Positions 1 through 7,443 of a stretch of DNA of 59,757 bases are shown piece after piece; within the stretch, counting starts at the first letter, position 1; every line of letters begins with the position of its first letter. Below the pieces are notes generated by a model. It was not told the origin of the DNA. It was given only the letters and a program-made list of their open reading frames with translations, and made no database searches. The position numbers and the translations under genes are program-made. The DNA is from Planctomycetota bacterium (GTDB taxonomy: Bacteria; Planctomycetota; Phycisphaerae; Phycisphaerales; UBA1924). The stretch lies in the NCBI GenBank assembly GCA_963204725.1, contig CAUJHH010000022.1:1-59757 (forward strand), written 5' to 3'.

Positions 1-129
1 CTGCGGTCGATGGCGTGCAGGACCCGTGACGCCCTCTGGGCCGCCATGCAGACCGTTCTGGATCAGGTCACCTCCCAGGACGCCGCTCACTGCTTCAAAC
101 ACTGCGGATACACGCTACGCGATGAGTGA
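1..129 (+). pseudogene. IS630-type transposase, C-terminal fragment (cut by window edge)
   Basis: Frame 1 is open from the first base and stops at TGA 127-129, giving about 42 residues. The fragment reads ALWAAMQTVLDQVT and then a CFKHCGY element before the end. This resembles the C-terminus of IS630-family DDE transposases, where an ALW..V....D.V...DA..WF.HCGY pattern is common. Only the tail is visible, so I cannot tell whether the element is intact to the left. The terminal inverted repeat should lie shortly after the stop, but I could not identify it in 130-237. The family assignment rests on this short motif alone. Confidence 0.6.
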
Positions 130-237
130 GAATGCTCTAGAAGACCAAGGCGAAACACCCGACGCCTGACGCCCGGCCTTCTCCGCGACCTCTGCGTTCA
201 CCAGAAACGCCCTTCCTTACGGTCGGGCTGCTTGCTT

Positions 238-1569
238 CTACCCCCTAAACCTTCTCACCACCGCCGTGTCGTTCTGGCCGCCAAACCCGAATGAGTTCGA
301 CAGACACACCTCAACACCGCCTGCCGCATTCAGGTCTCGCGCCGCGTTCGGCACATAGTCGAGATCGCACTCCGGGTCCGGCTCGGTCAGGTTCATCGTC
401 GGCGGCACAACCCCCGTCTTGATCGCCATCACGCACGTGATGAGTTCCACCGCGCCAGCCGCCTGGATGAGATGCCCAAGCATGCTCTTGACGGAGCTGA
501 ACGGTATCTTCGGCGCCATGGGGCCAAAGACGCCCTTCACCGCCGAGGTCTCGATCGCGTCATTCTCCTGCGTCCCCGTGCCGTGCGCGGAAATGTAGTG
601 AACGCCCGGCCGCCCATCCGGCCCCGGCTCACGCGGATCGATCCCGGCTTGCATCAGTGCCTGGCGCATCGCGCCTTGCGCGCCCTTGCCGTCCGGCTGG
701 ATGTCCGTGATGCGGAAGGCATCGGCCGATGAACCGAATCCCACGATCTCCGCCAGCGGCGTCGCGCCGCGCTGCTTGGCGTGCTCTAAATCCTCCAGCA
801 CCAGCATCCCCGCGCCCTCGCCCATCACGAAGCCGTCGCGGTTCTTGTCAAACGGCCGTGCCGCGGTCTTCGGCGAATCACTCCGCTTGCTCATCGCCGT
901 CAACCGGATGAACCCCGTCATGCCGAGCGCATGGATCATGGAGTGTGCGCCGCCCGCGAGCATCACATCCGCATCGCCGCGCTTCAGGATCTCGAAGGCC
1001 TCGCCGATCGCCTGCGTGCTCGCCGCGCACGCCGTCATGCAGTTGTACGCGGGCCCTCTGAACCCGAAGGCGTGCGCGAGATGCGACAGGGCCATGTTGG
1101 GCTCCTGCTCGTGCTCGTGGCGCGGGTTCATGCGTTCGCGAGCCGTCGCGGCCCACACCGCCGAGTCGATCGTGCGCGTCTCGCCGTTCCATCCGGCGGT
1201 CTGCATCGCAGCGTAATCCGCGAACTCGTGCGGGCCCTCGCCGGAACCCAGGTACAAGCCTGCGCGATGGGGCTTCGCCAGCTCGCGTGGCTTGATCGAC
1301 GCCTGTCGGAGCGCCATGGATGCCGCCGCGAGCGCGAAGCGGGAGTTGCGCGCCGCGTGAGTGAACGCCGACGCGTCATCGAGGTACTCGGCAAGATCGA
1401 TCGGCGGGGACTGGGCCGCGAAACTCGTCACGAACGTGGACGCGTCAAAGTGCGTGACCGGGCCGATCCCCGAGTCGCCCTTCAGCAGGCGCGACCACAC
1501 CCCGTCGAGCGATGTGCCCAGCGGCGTGACCCAGCCCGTGCCCGTGATGACGATGCGGCGTTGACCCAT
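238..1569 (-). CDS. fabF: beta-ketoacyl-ACP synthase II (KAS II)
   Basis: The 443-residue protein matches the usual KAS II length. It would condense malonyl-ACP with acyl-ACP during fatty-acid elongation in the cytoplasm. The thiolase-fold catalytic set is complete: nucleophile Cys181 in TACAAST, His329 in SAHGTGT and His366 in SMLGHLIQAAG. The C-terminal GFGGQN motif typical of KAS enzymes is also present. It starts at ATG 1569 and is followed on the same strand by nothing recognisable before the IS fragment. Upstream on the same strand lie a GxxExxY protein and a second, catalytically degenerate KAS, so the three may be co-transcribed. No acpP or other fab genes are in the window, so its exact role (housekeeping or a specialised lipid pathway) is open. 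Confidence 0.9.
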   Translation of the reverse strand: MGQRRIVITGTGWVTPLGTSLDGVWSRLLKGDSGIGPVTHFDASTFVTSFAAQSPPIDLAEYLDDASAFTHAARNSRFALAAASMALRQASIKPRELAKPHRAGLYLGSGEGPHEFADYAAMQTAGWNGETRTIDSAVWAATARERMNPRHEHEQEPNMALSHLAHAFGFRGPAYNCMTACAASTQAIGEAFEILKRGDADVMLAGGAHSMIHALGMTGFIRLTAMSKRSDSPKTAARPFDKNRDGFVMGEGAGMLVLEDLEHAKQRGATPLAEIVGFGSSADAFRITDIQPDGKGAQGAMRQALMQAGIDPREPGPDGRPGVHYISAHGTGTQENDAIETSAVKGVFGPMAPKIPFSSVKSMLGHLIQAAGAVELITCVMAIKTGVVPPTMNLTEPDPECDLDYVPNAARDLNAAGGVEVCLSNSFGFGGQNDTAVVRRFRG

Positions 1570-1614
1570 CGGTACGCGATTCCTTGCTCGTGAATCCCTC
1601 TGGACGCGCGCCGA

Positions 1615-2262
1615 TCACTCGAAGTCGGCGGTGTTGCCCTCGCCGGCCTCGGCCTCGGCGCCCTCATCCTCGTCGTCCTCATACTCCTCTTCATCGTCGC
1701 GCATCGCATTCAGCTTGTCGGGGTTGAGCACCCGGACCAGCCCGTCCTTCAGGCGACGCTCGCAGAAGTTGATGATGAGCCCGAGCTCCAGATCCGCTGC
1801 GCGGAGCTGGGCGCGGACCGCGCTTCGCTCGTACGAGCCGATCTCGCCCGGGCGTGCCATGAGATCGACGACGAAGCGGTCCTCGACATAGAGGTCCGCC
1901 GTCGCCGTGCCGACCTTCTCGCCGCCATAGACGACGTCGAAGGCGTGGTCGAGCCTGTACTTGAGCCCGGCCTTGTTCATCTCGAGCTTGAGCGCGTTGA
2001 TATAGCACGACTCATCGAAGCCCGGGCCGAGCGCCTTGTGCACCTCGATCGCACACCCGATGACCCGGCGGCTCATGTCGGTGAGGTTGGGATCGAGTTC
2101 CGAGAGAGGCGTGCCACGCCGCTCGCCTCCCCGGTCTCCGCCGCGATCCCCGCCGCGCCCGCCGCCGTGGCCTCCGTAGCCGCCCCCGTGTCCTCCATAT
2201 CCGCCCTGGTCGCGCCGGCCCCCGCCGCCACGGTTTGAGTTTCCGCGATTCTGCTCGTACAT
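1615..2262 (-). CDS. GxxExxY protein with RGG-like N-terminus and acidic tail
   Basis: I place the start at ATG 2262 because a longer frame would overlap the neighbouring KAS gene, and because AAAGGGAG precedes this ATG. The 215-residue protein has three parts. Residues 1-50 are almost only Gly, Arg, Asp and His with repeated RGG and GGYGGHGG units, like an RNA-binding RGG box. The middle is a GxxExxY domain (PDDEXK_3 family of the PD-(D/E)XK fold), with GFDESCY as the signature. The last ~30 residues are strongly acidic. In relatives the fold core reads D then ExK; here I read ADLYVEDRFVVDLMA, so the Glu is Asp and the Lys is Met, and nuclease activity is doubtful. The role of the family is unknown. 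It sits 38 bases after the degenerate KAS gene. Confidence 0.75.
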   Translation of the reverse strand: MYEQNRGNSNRGGGGRRDQGGYGGHGGGYGGHGGGRGGDRGGDRGGERRGTPLSELDPNLTDMSRRVIGCAIEVHKALGPGFDESCYINALKLEMNKAGLKYRLDHAFDVVYGGEKVGTATADLYVEDRFVVDLMARPGEIGSYERSAVRAQLRAADLELGLIINFCERRLKDGLVRVLNPDKLNAMRDDEEEYEDDEDEGAEAEAGEGNTADFE

Positions 2263-2300
2263 GCTGAAGACTCCCTTTCTGAAGACTCTGGTAGTGACCT

Positions 2301-3635
2301 CTACGCCGCCCCCAACACGAGGGCCGCGTTCTGTCCGCCATTCGATGATGTGCACACAAGCACCTTGCGCAGGCGTGCGTCCCGTGCCGGCGCCGCGCCC
2401 GCGCGAACGCCCGCAGGGAGCGCGCCAGTGTGCAGGCGCGCCGGCAGCTTCTGCTGCTCGAGACACATCGCCGCGATCCCGACCCGCACCGCGCCGTCGC
2501 CGGCGAGATTCTGGCCGATCTGGGGGGAGAGCGTGACGAGTTCGATCTCGCCGAGTCGCGTGCCGAACACGGCGCCGAGCGCCTCGATCTCTCCCACGTC
2601 AAGCCACGGCACGCACGCGCCGAGCGGGAAGATCGCGTCGATCTCCTCCGGCTTGCAGGATGCGTCCTCGAGTGCGGCGGTGATCGCGTAGCGAAGCCCC
2701 TCGCCGGGGATCGCCACGCCCCGATCGAAGGGCGGGATCGCGGGCGGCCCCGACTGTGCCGCGCCGAAGCCCAGCACGCGTGCGTGAGCTTTTGCGCCGC
2801 GCGCCGCAGCGACCCCCTCTTCTTCCAGGATCAGGATGCCCCCTGCCTCGCCCGGCAATCCGCCCGGCGACGACCCGTCGTAGGGGCGCGCGAACGCGAG
2901 TGGATCCGTCGAATCGCCCGTCTCGGCCAGCCGCCCCGACGAGATCATCCGCGCCATGCCCATCATGGAGATGCGCGATTCCGCGCCGCCGCTGAAACAG
3001 AGGTCGGCCGAATCGCGCTCGATGACGCGCGTCGACTCGCCGATGGAGAGCAGGCCGCTCGCGTCCTGGCATGTGAGCGTGTTGCTCGGTCCCTCGCACC
3101 CATGCAGGATCGTGACGTGGCATGCCAGCATGTTGGGCAGATACTTGAGCATCCAGAGCGGGGGCAGGTTGTTCATGCCCGTTGCGCCCCACAGCCGGAG
3201 ATTGACCTCGCCATCGGGCCCTCTGGAGGTGCTGAAGGCCGTCGCGAGTTCCGGGGTCTCGGCGGAGATCAGTCCGGCTCCGATGTGGCAGCCCATGCGC
3301 TCAGACGGGTGTGTCATGCCGGCCCGGGCATCCTCACCCAGCTCCGTGCGAGTGACCAGCCCGGCATCGGCGACCGCGATGTGGGCCGCGCCCACCGCGA
3401 TCTCGATGTCTCGCGCCATCACCTTGACCGCCTTGCGGTAGTGCTTCGGGACGTAGTCCTTGGCAGAGAACCCGCGAATCTGAGCACCGAGGCGGCAGGA
3501 GAACCCGCTCGCATCGAACGCGTCAATCGGCGAGATCGCCGAAGCGCCCGAGCAGAGCCCGGCCCATGCCGCGTCCTTGCCGATACCGTACCCCGTGACG
3601 AGTCCGATCCCTGTGATGACAACGCGTCGTGACAT
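2301..3635 (-). CDS. KAS-like protein lacking the catalytic triad (chain-length-factor-like)
   Basis: The 444-residue protein keeps the KAS/thiolase fold signature: N-terminal RRVVITGIGLVTGYG, GPSNTLTCQDASG around the nucleophile elbow, and a C-terminal CTSSNGGQNAAL. Aligned to the KAS II next door by eye, the nucleophilic Cys is Asp191 (a Cys sits two residues earlier), the HGTGT region reads PLGACVPW with no His, and the GHLIQAAG region reads GQNLAGDG with no His. All three catalytic residues are therefore lost. In aromatic polyketide systems the KS-beta or chain-length factor is a KAS homologue without the Cys that dimerises with an active KAS, so a partner or scaffold role with the nearby fabF product is a reasonable inference. 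It starts at ATG 3635. Confidence 0.8.
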   Translation of the reverse strand: MSRRVVITGIGLVTGYGIGKDAAWAGLCSGASAISPIDAFDASGFSCRLGAQIRGFSAKDYVPKHYRKAVKVMARDIEIAVGAAHIAVADAGLVTRTELGEDARAGMTHPSERMGCHIGAGLISAETPELATAFSTSRGPDGEVNLRLWGATGMNNLPPLWMLKYLPNMLACHVTILHGCEGPSNTLTCQDASGLLSIGESTRVIERDSADLCFSGGAESRISMMGMARMISSGRLAETGDSTDPLAFARPYDGSSPGGLPGEAGGILILEEEGVAAARGAKAHARVLGFGAAQSGPPAIPPFDRGVAIPGEGLRYAITAALEDASCKPEEIDAIFPLGACVPWLDVGEIEALGAVFGTRLGEIELVTLSPQIGQNLAGDGAVRVGIAAMCLEQQKLPARLHTGALPAGVRAGAAPARDARLRKVLVCTSSNGGQNAALVLGAA

Positions 3636-3868
3636 GCGTGGCGTGTGGTCCGTAAAGAAAGGAGTCCCAAGAGGGCCCGTCGGTGCCAGCCCGAGAGCAC
3701 GCGTAGATCCAAAGCCGAACCCGGCCGCGAGGTGCCCGGTGGCACACGGCGACTTCCGATCATAGTCCCCGGCCCCGATCTGGCGGTACAGTGACCGGCT
3801 TCGATTCCCAATCAGGCGGCAACGTCACACAATTCGGTCCAGGCCATCCAATACAGGCGCGCAAAGCC

Positions 3869-5266
3869 ATGCAGCGAAACATCTTGTTCACAATCATCGT
3901 GCTCGTGTGCGTTGCATCGCACCCGCTGTTCGCATCTGCCCAGGCAATCGCCAAGCCGAACGAGTCCACCACGCCGGTCGGAGTCTCGATTCCTGATTCA
4001 CCGGTCGGCGCGCAACTCAAGTGGTTTGTCGATGTCCTCAACGGCAAGGGCCTTGAGGGCATCGAGACCCACTTCGGAGCGGACTTCAAGTCCAAGATAC
4101 CCCCCGAAATCGTGGCGCGCCAGCTCGAGTCGGTCATCACCTCCGTCCTCGAAGGAGGGCCGGTCGTGGTCGTCTCGATCAACTCGACTTCAACCGACGA
4201 CCACATCCGAGGCAACCTCCGGTCCGAGGCGAATGGTGTGGTGCTCACATACAACATCGCCGTTGAGCCGGATACCGGTTTGATCGCGCTCTTCTCGAGT
4301 CAGGTGCTCCCCGGCGCTGGCCCGGGTCGTGCGGCCACATGGGTAGCCCTCGATGCGAAGTTCGCCGAGCTTCCCGGGACGACCAACTTCTACGCCGGGC
4401 AGGTCGCGCCAGACGGCACAATGACCGCCATCCGAGTCCGCAATCCGGACGCCCGACTCGGCATCGGCTCCACCTTCAAGCTCTATGTCCTTGGCACCCT
4501 CGCCGAGATGGTCCGGGATGGCGAGACCGACTGGGAACAGACACTCGCGCTGCGCGAGGAATGGAAGAGTCTCCCCAGCGGCGTCATGCAGACCGAGGAG
4601 GCGGGCACCGAGCATCCCCTTGCCGAGTTCGCCCTGAAGATGATCTCGATCAGCGACAACACGGCCACCGACCACCTCATCCACTTCATCGGGCGCGAAC
4701 GGGTGGAAGCGTACATGGCCCGGTACAACGCCGATCCCGACCGATCGACCCCTTTCCTGACCACACGGGAGATTTTCGCCATGAAGATCGGCGACGACCA
4801 ATCGCTCGCCGGGAGATACGTCGCCTCGGATCTCGCCTTCCGGCGCGCCATGCTCGCGCCCGGCGGCGAGGTCGCCCTCGCGGTGCCGAGCATGGTGGCG
4901 GCCGCGGTCTGGACCGCCCCCATGTGGATCGACGCCATCGAGTGGTTCGCGACCGGGGAAGAGTGCAGCCGCGCGATCGTCGCCGCCGACCTGCTCGCGC
5001 AGCTCCCGGGCAACGCGCCGGCGGGTGCGGCCATGCGGGCCAACCCCGGGATCGGATTCGATCGCAGCATCTGGAAGGCGATCGCGTTCAAGGGCGGGTC
5101 GGAGCCCGGCGTGCTCAACCTCACGTGGCTCGTGGATCGCCACGACGGAGCCCGCTTCGTTCTTTCCGTCGGATGGAACAACCCCGAAGCAGCGGTTGAC
5201 CAGGCGGCGTTCATCGATCTGGCCGGACAGGCCTTCGGGCTCCTCGCCGATGCCCCGGCACCCTGA
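3869..5266 (+). CDS. exported serine hydrolase, ORF12-like with class A beta-lactamase fold
   Basis: I choose ATG 3869 because it begins a clean signal peptide (MQRNILF, hydrophobic core, then FASAQA). The 465-residue product has an N-terminal alpha/beta domain at about residues 35-130 resembling the N-terminal domain of clavulanate-cluster ORF12, followed by a beta-lactamase-type domain. Active-site motifs are visible: STFK (SxxK nucleophile), SDN (ISDNTATDHL) and KGG in AIAFKGGSEPG in place of KTG. Such proteins hydrolyse esters or amides, and true beta-lactamase activity cannot be inferred from the motifs. It is divergent from the KAS genes across a 233-base gap and ends 63 bases before a membrane protein gene. 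Confidence 0.8.
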   Translation: MQRNILFTIIVLVCVASHPLFASAQAIAKPNESTTPVGVSIPDSPVGAQLKWFVDVLNGKGLEGIETHFGADFKSKIPPEIVARQLESVITSVLEGGPVVVVSINSTSTDDHIRGNLRSEANGVVLTYNIAVEPDTGLIALFSSQVLPGAGPGRAATWVALDAKFAELPGTTNFYAGQVAPDGTMTAIRVRNPDARLGIGSTFKLYVLGTLAEMVRDGETDWEQTLALREEWKSLPSGVMQTEEAGTEHPLAEFALKMISISDNTATDHLIHFIGRERVEAYMARYNADPDRSTPFLTTREIFAMKIGDDQSLAGRYVASDLAFRRAMLAPGGEVALAVPSMVAAAVWTAPMWIDAIEWFATGEECSRAIVAADLLAQLPGNAPAGAAMRANPGIGFDRSIWKAIAFKGGSEPGVLNLTWLVDRHDGARFVLSVGWNNPEAAVDQAAFIDLAGQAFGLLADAPAP

Positions 5267-5291
5267 CCAAACCCGTCCCGCCCCCTTCTAT

Positions 5292-5305
5292 GGGCCTTCG
5301 GGCCC
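5292..5305. terminator. small hairpin with TTCG loop
   Basis: A 5-bp stem GGGCC/GGCCC closes on a TTCG tetraloop between the serine hydrolase stop and the next start. There is no T-run, so it is at best a weak terminator or attenuator. Confidence 0.3.
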
Positions 5306-5329
5306 CGCTTCGTCGATAAACCCCTCACC

Positions 5330-5932
5330 GTGCGCTTCCGCATCACTACCACCATTGCGCCCATTCTGGATCCCGGCTGGCTCTTCCTGCTCGCCGGCGT
5401 GACCATCATCGGCGCGACCGTGTTGATCCCGGCGACGGATGAGCTTGCCGAAGCCCGCTGGCAGCGCGAGCGATCTCTCACTCAGGAGCGTCGGCGCGAG
5501 CAGCGGCTGCAGAGCTACCAGCAATACCTCGACGCGCTCGACTCCAACAACCAATTACTCGCCCTCTCCCTCGCGGCGTCGGAGCTGAACCTGATCCCCA
5601 CCGACCGCGACCCGCTCCCGGGGCTCTCGCGCGGGATACCCGACAGCGCCACCATCTTCAACGCCCTCGAGCCCACCCCGATCGTCTGGACCGAGCGACC
5701 CCTCCCCGATTCCATTCTGTATCGATGGACCACCGACGATGCCAAGCGTCTCTGGCTGATCGCGGGCGGCGCGCTTGCGTGCTTCTTCGGCCTCCTCCCC
5801 CCCTCGCGCTCCCGCCAGGAAGTTGGCCAGGCCTTGAACGCGCAGCGGAAGAGGCGTTCGAACGCACAAGTTGAGGCCAAGCCCAAGACCCCCATGTCGC
5901 GGGCGGCTCGGCCCTCGAACAATGCCGCATGA
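5330..5932 (+). CDS. membrane protein with coiled region, unknown function
   Basis: The frame starts at GTG 5330 and gives 200 residues. A hydrophobic segment lies at about 14-33 (LDPGWLFLLAGVTIIGATVLI), followed by an Arg/Glu/Gln-rich stretch at about 40-65 that looks coiled, and a second membrane segment near 150-168 (LWLIAGGALACFFGLL). The C-terminus is basic. I do not recognise a family. The stop overlaps the rnpA start (ATGA at 5929-5932), so it is almost certainly translated together with rnpA and yidD. That position suggests a role near membrane protein biogenesis, but nothing in the sequence proves this. Confidence 0.7.
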   Translation: MRFRITTTIAPILDPGWLFLLAGVTIIGATVLIPATDELAEARWQRERSLTQERRREQRLQSYQQYLDALDSNNQLLALSLAASELNLIPTDRDPLPGLSRGIPDSATIFNALEPTPIVWTERPLPDSILYRWTTDDAKRLWLIAGGALACFFGLLPPSRSRQEVGQALNAQRKRRSNAQVEAKPKTPMSRAARPSNNAA

Positions 5933-6381
5933 GCGGCCCCGGCGTTCCCGACAATCCCGTCCCCGACCAGGCGCCCGCTCCCGACTCGCGCCTCCTGCTC
6001 CGACGCAGCCAGCGCCTCTCCAAGGCCAACGACTTCCGCGACATCCTGAAGAGCAAGCTGGCGAAGCCCGCCGGCCCGCTGGTCGTGTACGCCCGCGCGA
6101 ACCAATCGAGCATCCACCGCATCGGCCTCTCGGTCGGCCGACGTGTCGGCAACGCCGTCGTCCGCAACCGTGTGAAGCGCCTCCTCCGAGAGGCCTTCCG
6201 ACACGTCCAGCACTCGCTCCCGCTGACCACGGCGGGCCAGCGACTAGATCTGGTCATCACCGTTCGCCCGCATCCAACGCTCGCGCTGGCCGACTATGAG
6301 CGGCTCCTCCTCCAGGCGGGCGCGAAGCTCGTCTCCGAGATCAACCGCAGGGCGGCCCGTTCGGAAGAGCACAATGGCTGA
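5929..6381 (+). CDS. rnpA: ribonuclease P protein component
   Basis: The 150-residue basic protein carries the RNase P protein signature, with [21 protein letters not shown] at the RNR motif and REAFR following. It binds the catalytic RNA and helps cleave the 5' leader of pre-tRNA. The N-terminal ~25 residues are Pro-rich and outside the conserved domain. It starts at ATG 5929, overlapping the preceding gene by 4 bases, and its end overlaps yidD by 8 bases. The usual rpmH upstream and yidC downstream are not found here, so the common rpmH-rnpA-yidD-yidC order is broken. Confidence 0.95.
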   Translation: MSGPGVPDNPVPDQAPAPDSRLLLRRSQRLSKANDFRDILKSKLAKPAGPLVVYARANQSSIHRIGLSVGRRVGNAVVRNRVKRLLREAFRHVQHSLPLTTAGQRLDLVITVRPHPTLALADYERLLLQAGAKLVSEINRRAARSEEHNG

Positions 6382-6670
6382 CGCCGGCCCTTGGACCCAA
6401 GGCCTGCGCCGACTCGCCATACTCCCCTTGGAAGGGTTGATCTGGCTCTATCGCGTCACACTCTCGCCGATCATCGGCAGGCAGTGCAGGTACGAGCCGA
6501 CCTGCAGCCGCTACGCACTCGACGCCCTCCACGAGCACGGCCCTCTCCGCGGGTCATGGCTCGCTGCTCGACGGATCCTCCGCTGTCACCCTTTGGCAAA
6601 GGGCGGCTACGACCCGGTTCCTCCCGCCCCATCCGGACCACGCCGCACAAACCGGTCCGATCAACCCTGA
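6374..6670 (+). CDS. yidD: membrane protein insertion efficiency factor
   Basis: From ATG 6374 the product is 98 residues, slightly longer than a typical YidD because of an extended Pro/Arg-rich tail. The family core is clear: [35 protein letters not shown], with conserved Cys residues, then [13 protein letters not shown]. YidD is a small amphipathic membrane-associated protein that supports YidC-dependent insertion. The start overlaps the end of rnpA by 8 bases, which supports translational coupling and this start choice. Confidence 0.93.
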   Translation: MADAGPWTQGLRRLAILPLEGLIWLYRVTLSPIIGRQCRYEPTCSRYALDALHEHGPLRGSWLAARRILRCHPLAKGGYDPVPPAPSGPRRTNRSDQP

Positions 6671-6755
6671 TCGGGCCTGTTGCGGGTGTAACCCTGGTAA
6701 GTAACTGCTAAACTCCCAGCGAGTGCCGACGACGGGCGGACTTCAGGAGGGTTCG

Positions 6756-7406
6756 ATGGGCAGATTGCCCGCGGCAAAGCGACGTGAACAGCTCCTTGAT
6801 GCGGCCCTCGAACTCTTCGCGAGCCTCGGCTACGCTCGCGCGACGACGTCTGAGCTTGCCAAGGCCGCCGGCGTCACCGAACCGATCATCTACCGCCACT
6901 TCGCCTCGAAGAAGGATCTGTTCATCGCGCTGATCGAGCGGACCGGCCAGCAGACCCTCGAGCAATGGGCCCAGGAACTCAAAGACGCCGCCGATCCGGC
7001 CGACCGGCTGCGCCGGATCATCGGCGACAACCCGATGGTCTCCAGTCGCGGTCGTATCGCGTATCGCGTGCTGCTGCAATCGATCACGGAATCGAACGAC
7101 GAGCAGATCAGCGCCGCCGTGAGCAACCACATCAAGTCGGTCCACATGTTCCTTGTTCGCGAGATCGAGCGCGCCCAGGAGGGCCACCGCGTCACCACAC
7201 GATTCTCGGCAGAGTTGCTGGCGTGGCTGTTGATCCACATCGGCATGGGCTATGGCGTCGTCACAGCCCTCGGCGTCGAACGCCACGGATTCGACGAGTC
7301 CGGGTCGCACGTGCAGGAGATCATCTCTCGCCTGCTCGTCGGCAGAGGCGAATCCAAGGACGGCAGCAAGTCCGAAGGCCCCAAGTCCGACATCCCGCGC
7401 GCGTGA
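6756..7406 (+). CDS. TetR/AcrR family transcriptional regulator
   Basis: ATG 6756 is chosen because a perfect AGGAGG lies 5 bases upstream. The 216-residue protein has an N-terminal TetR helix-turn-helix: REQLLDAALELFASLGYARATTSELAKAAGVTEPIIYRHFASKKDLF, residues about 10-58. The remaining helical domain would bind a ligand and dimerise. Its tail is Ser/Lys-rich. The ligand and target genes are unknown; the gene stands alone between yidD and a convergent cytochrome gene, so it may control itself or a distant gene. Confidence 0.88.
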   Translation: MGRLPAAKRREQLLDAALELFASLGYARATTSELAKAAGVTEPIIYRHFASKKDLFIALIERTGQQTLEQWAQELKDAADPADRLRRIIGDNPMVSSRGRIAYRVLLQSITESNDEQISAAVSNHIKSVHMFLVREIERAQEGHRVTTRFSAELLAWLLIHIGMGYGVVTALGVERHGFDESGSHVQEIISRLLVGRGESKDGSKSEGPKSDIPRA

Positions 7407-7420
7407 CAGTCATGGCTACA

Positions 7421-7439
7421 CGCGCCGCCAACTGGCGCG
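7421..7439. terminator. hairpin between convergent genes
   Basis: CGCGCC at 7421-7426 pairs with GGCGCG at 7434-7439 around a 7-base loop, in the 37-base gap between the convergent TetR and cytochrome genes. There is no clear T-run on either strand. Confidence 0.4.
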
Positions 7440-7443
7440 GGTG

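Noticed and set aside
1..129. IS630 fragment considered as the cause of island transfer
   Set aside because: It is 7 kb away from the island with housekeeping genes between, and no matching element lies on the other side.
2430..3632. 400-residue plus-strand frame antisense to the degenerate KAS
   Set aside because: Shadow of the KAS gene caused by high GC; no signal or domain.
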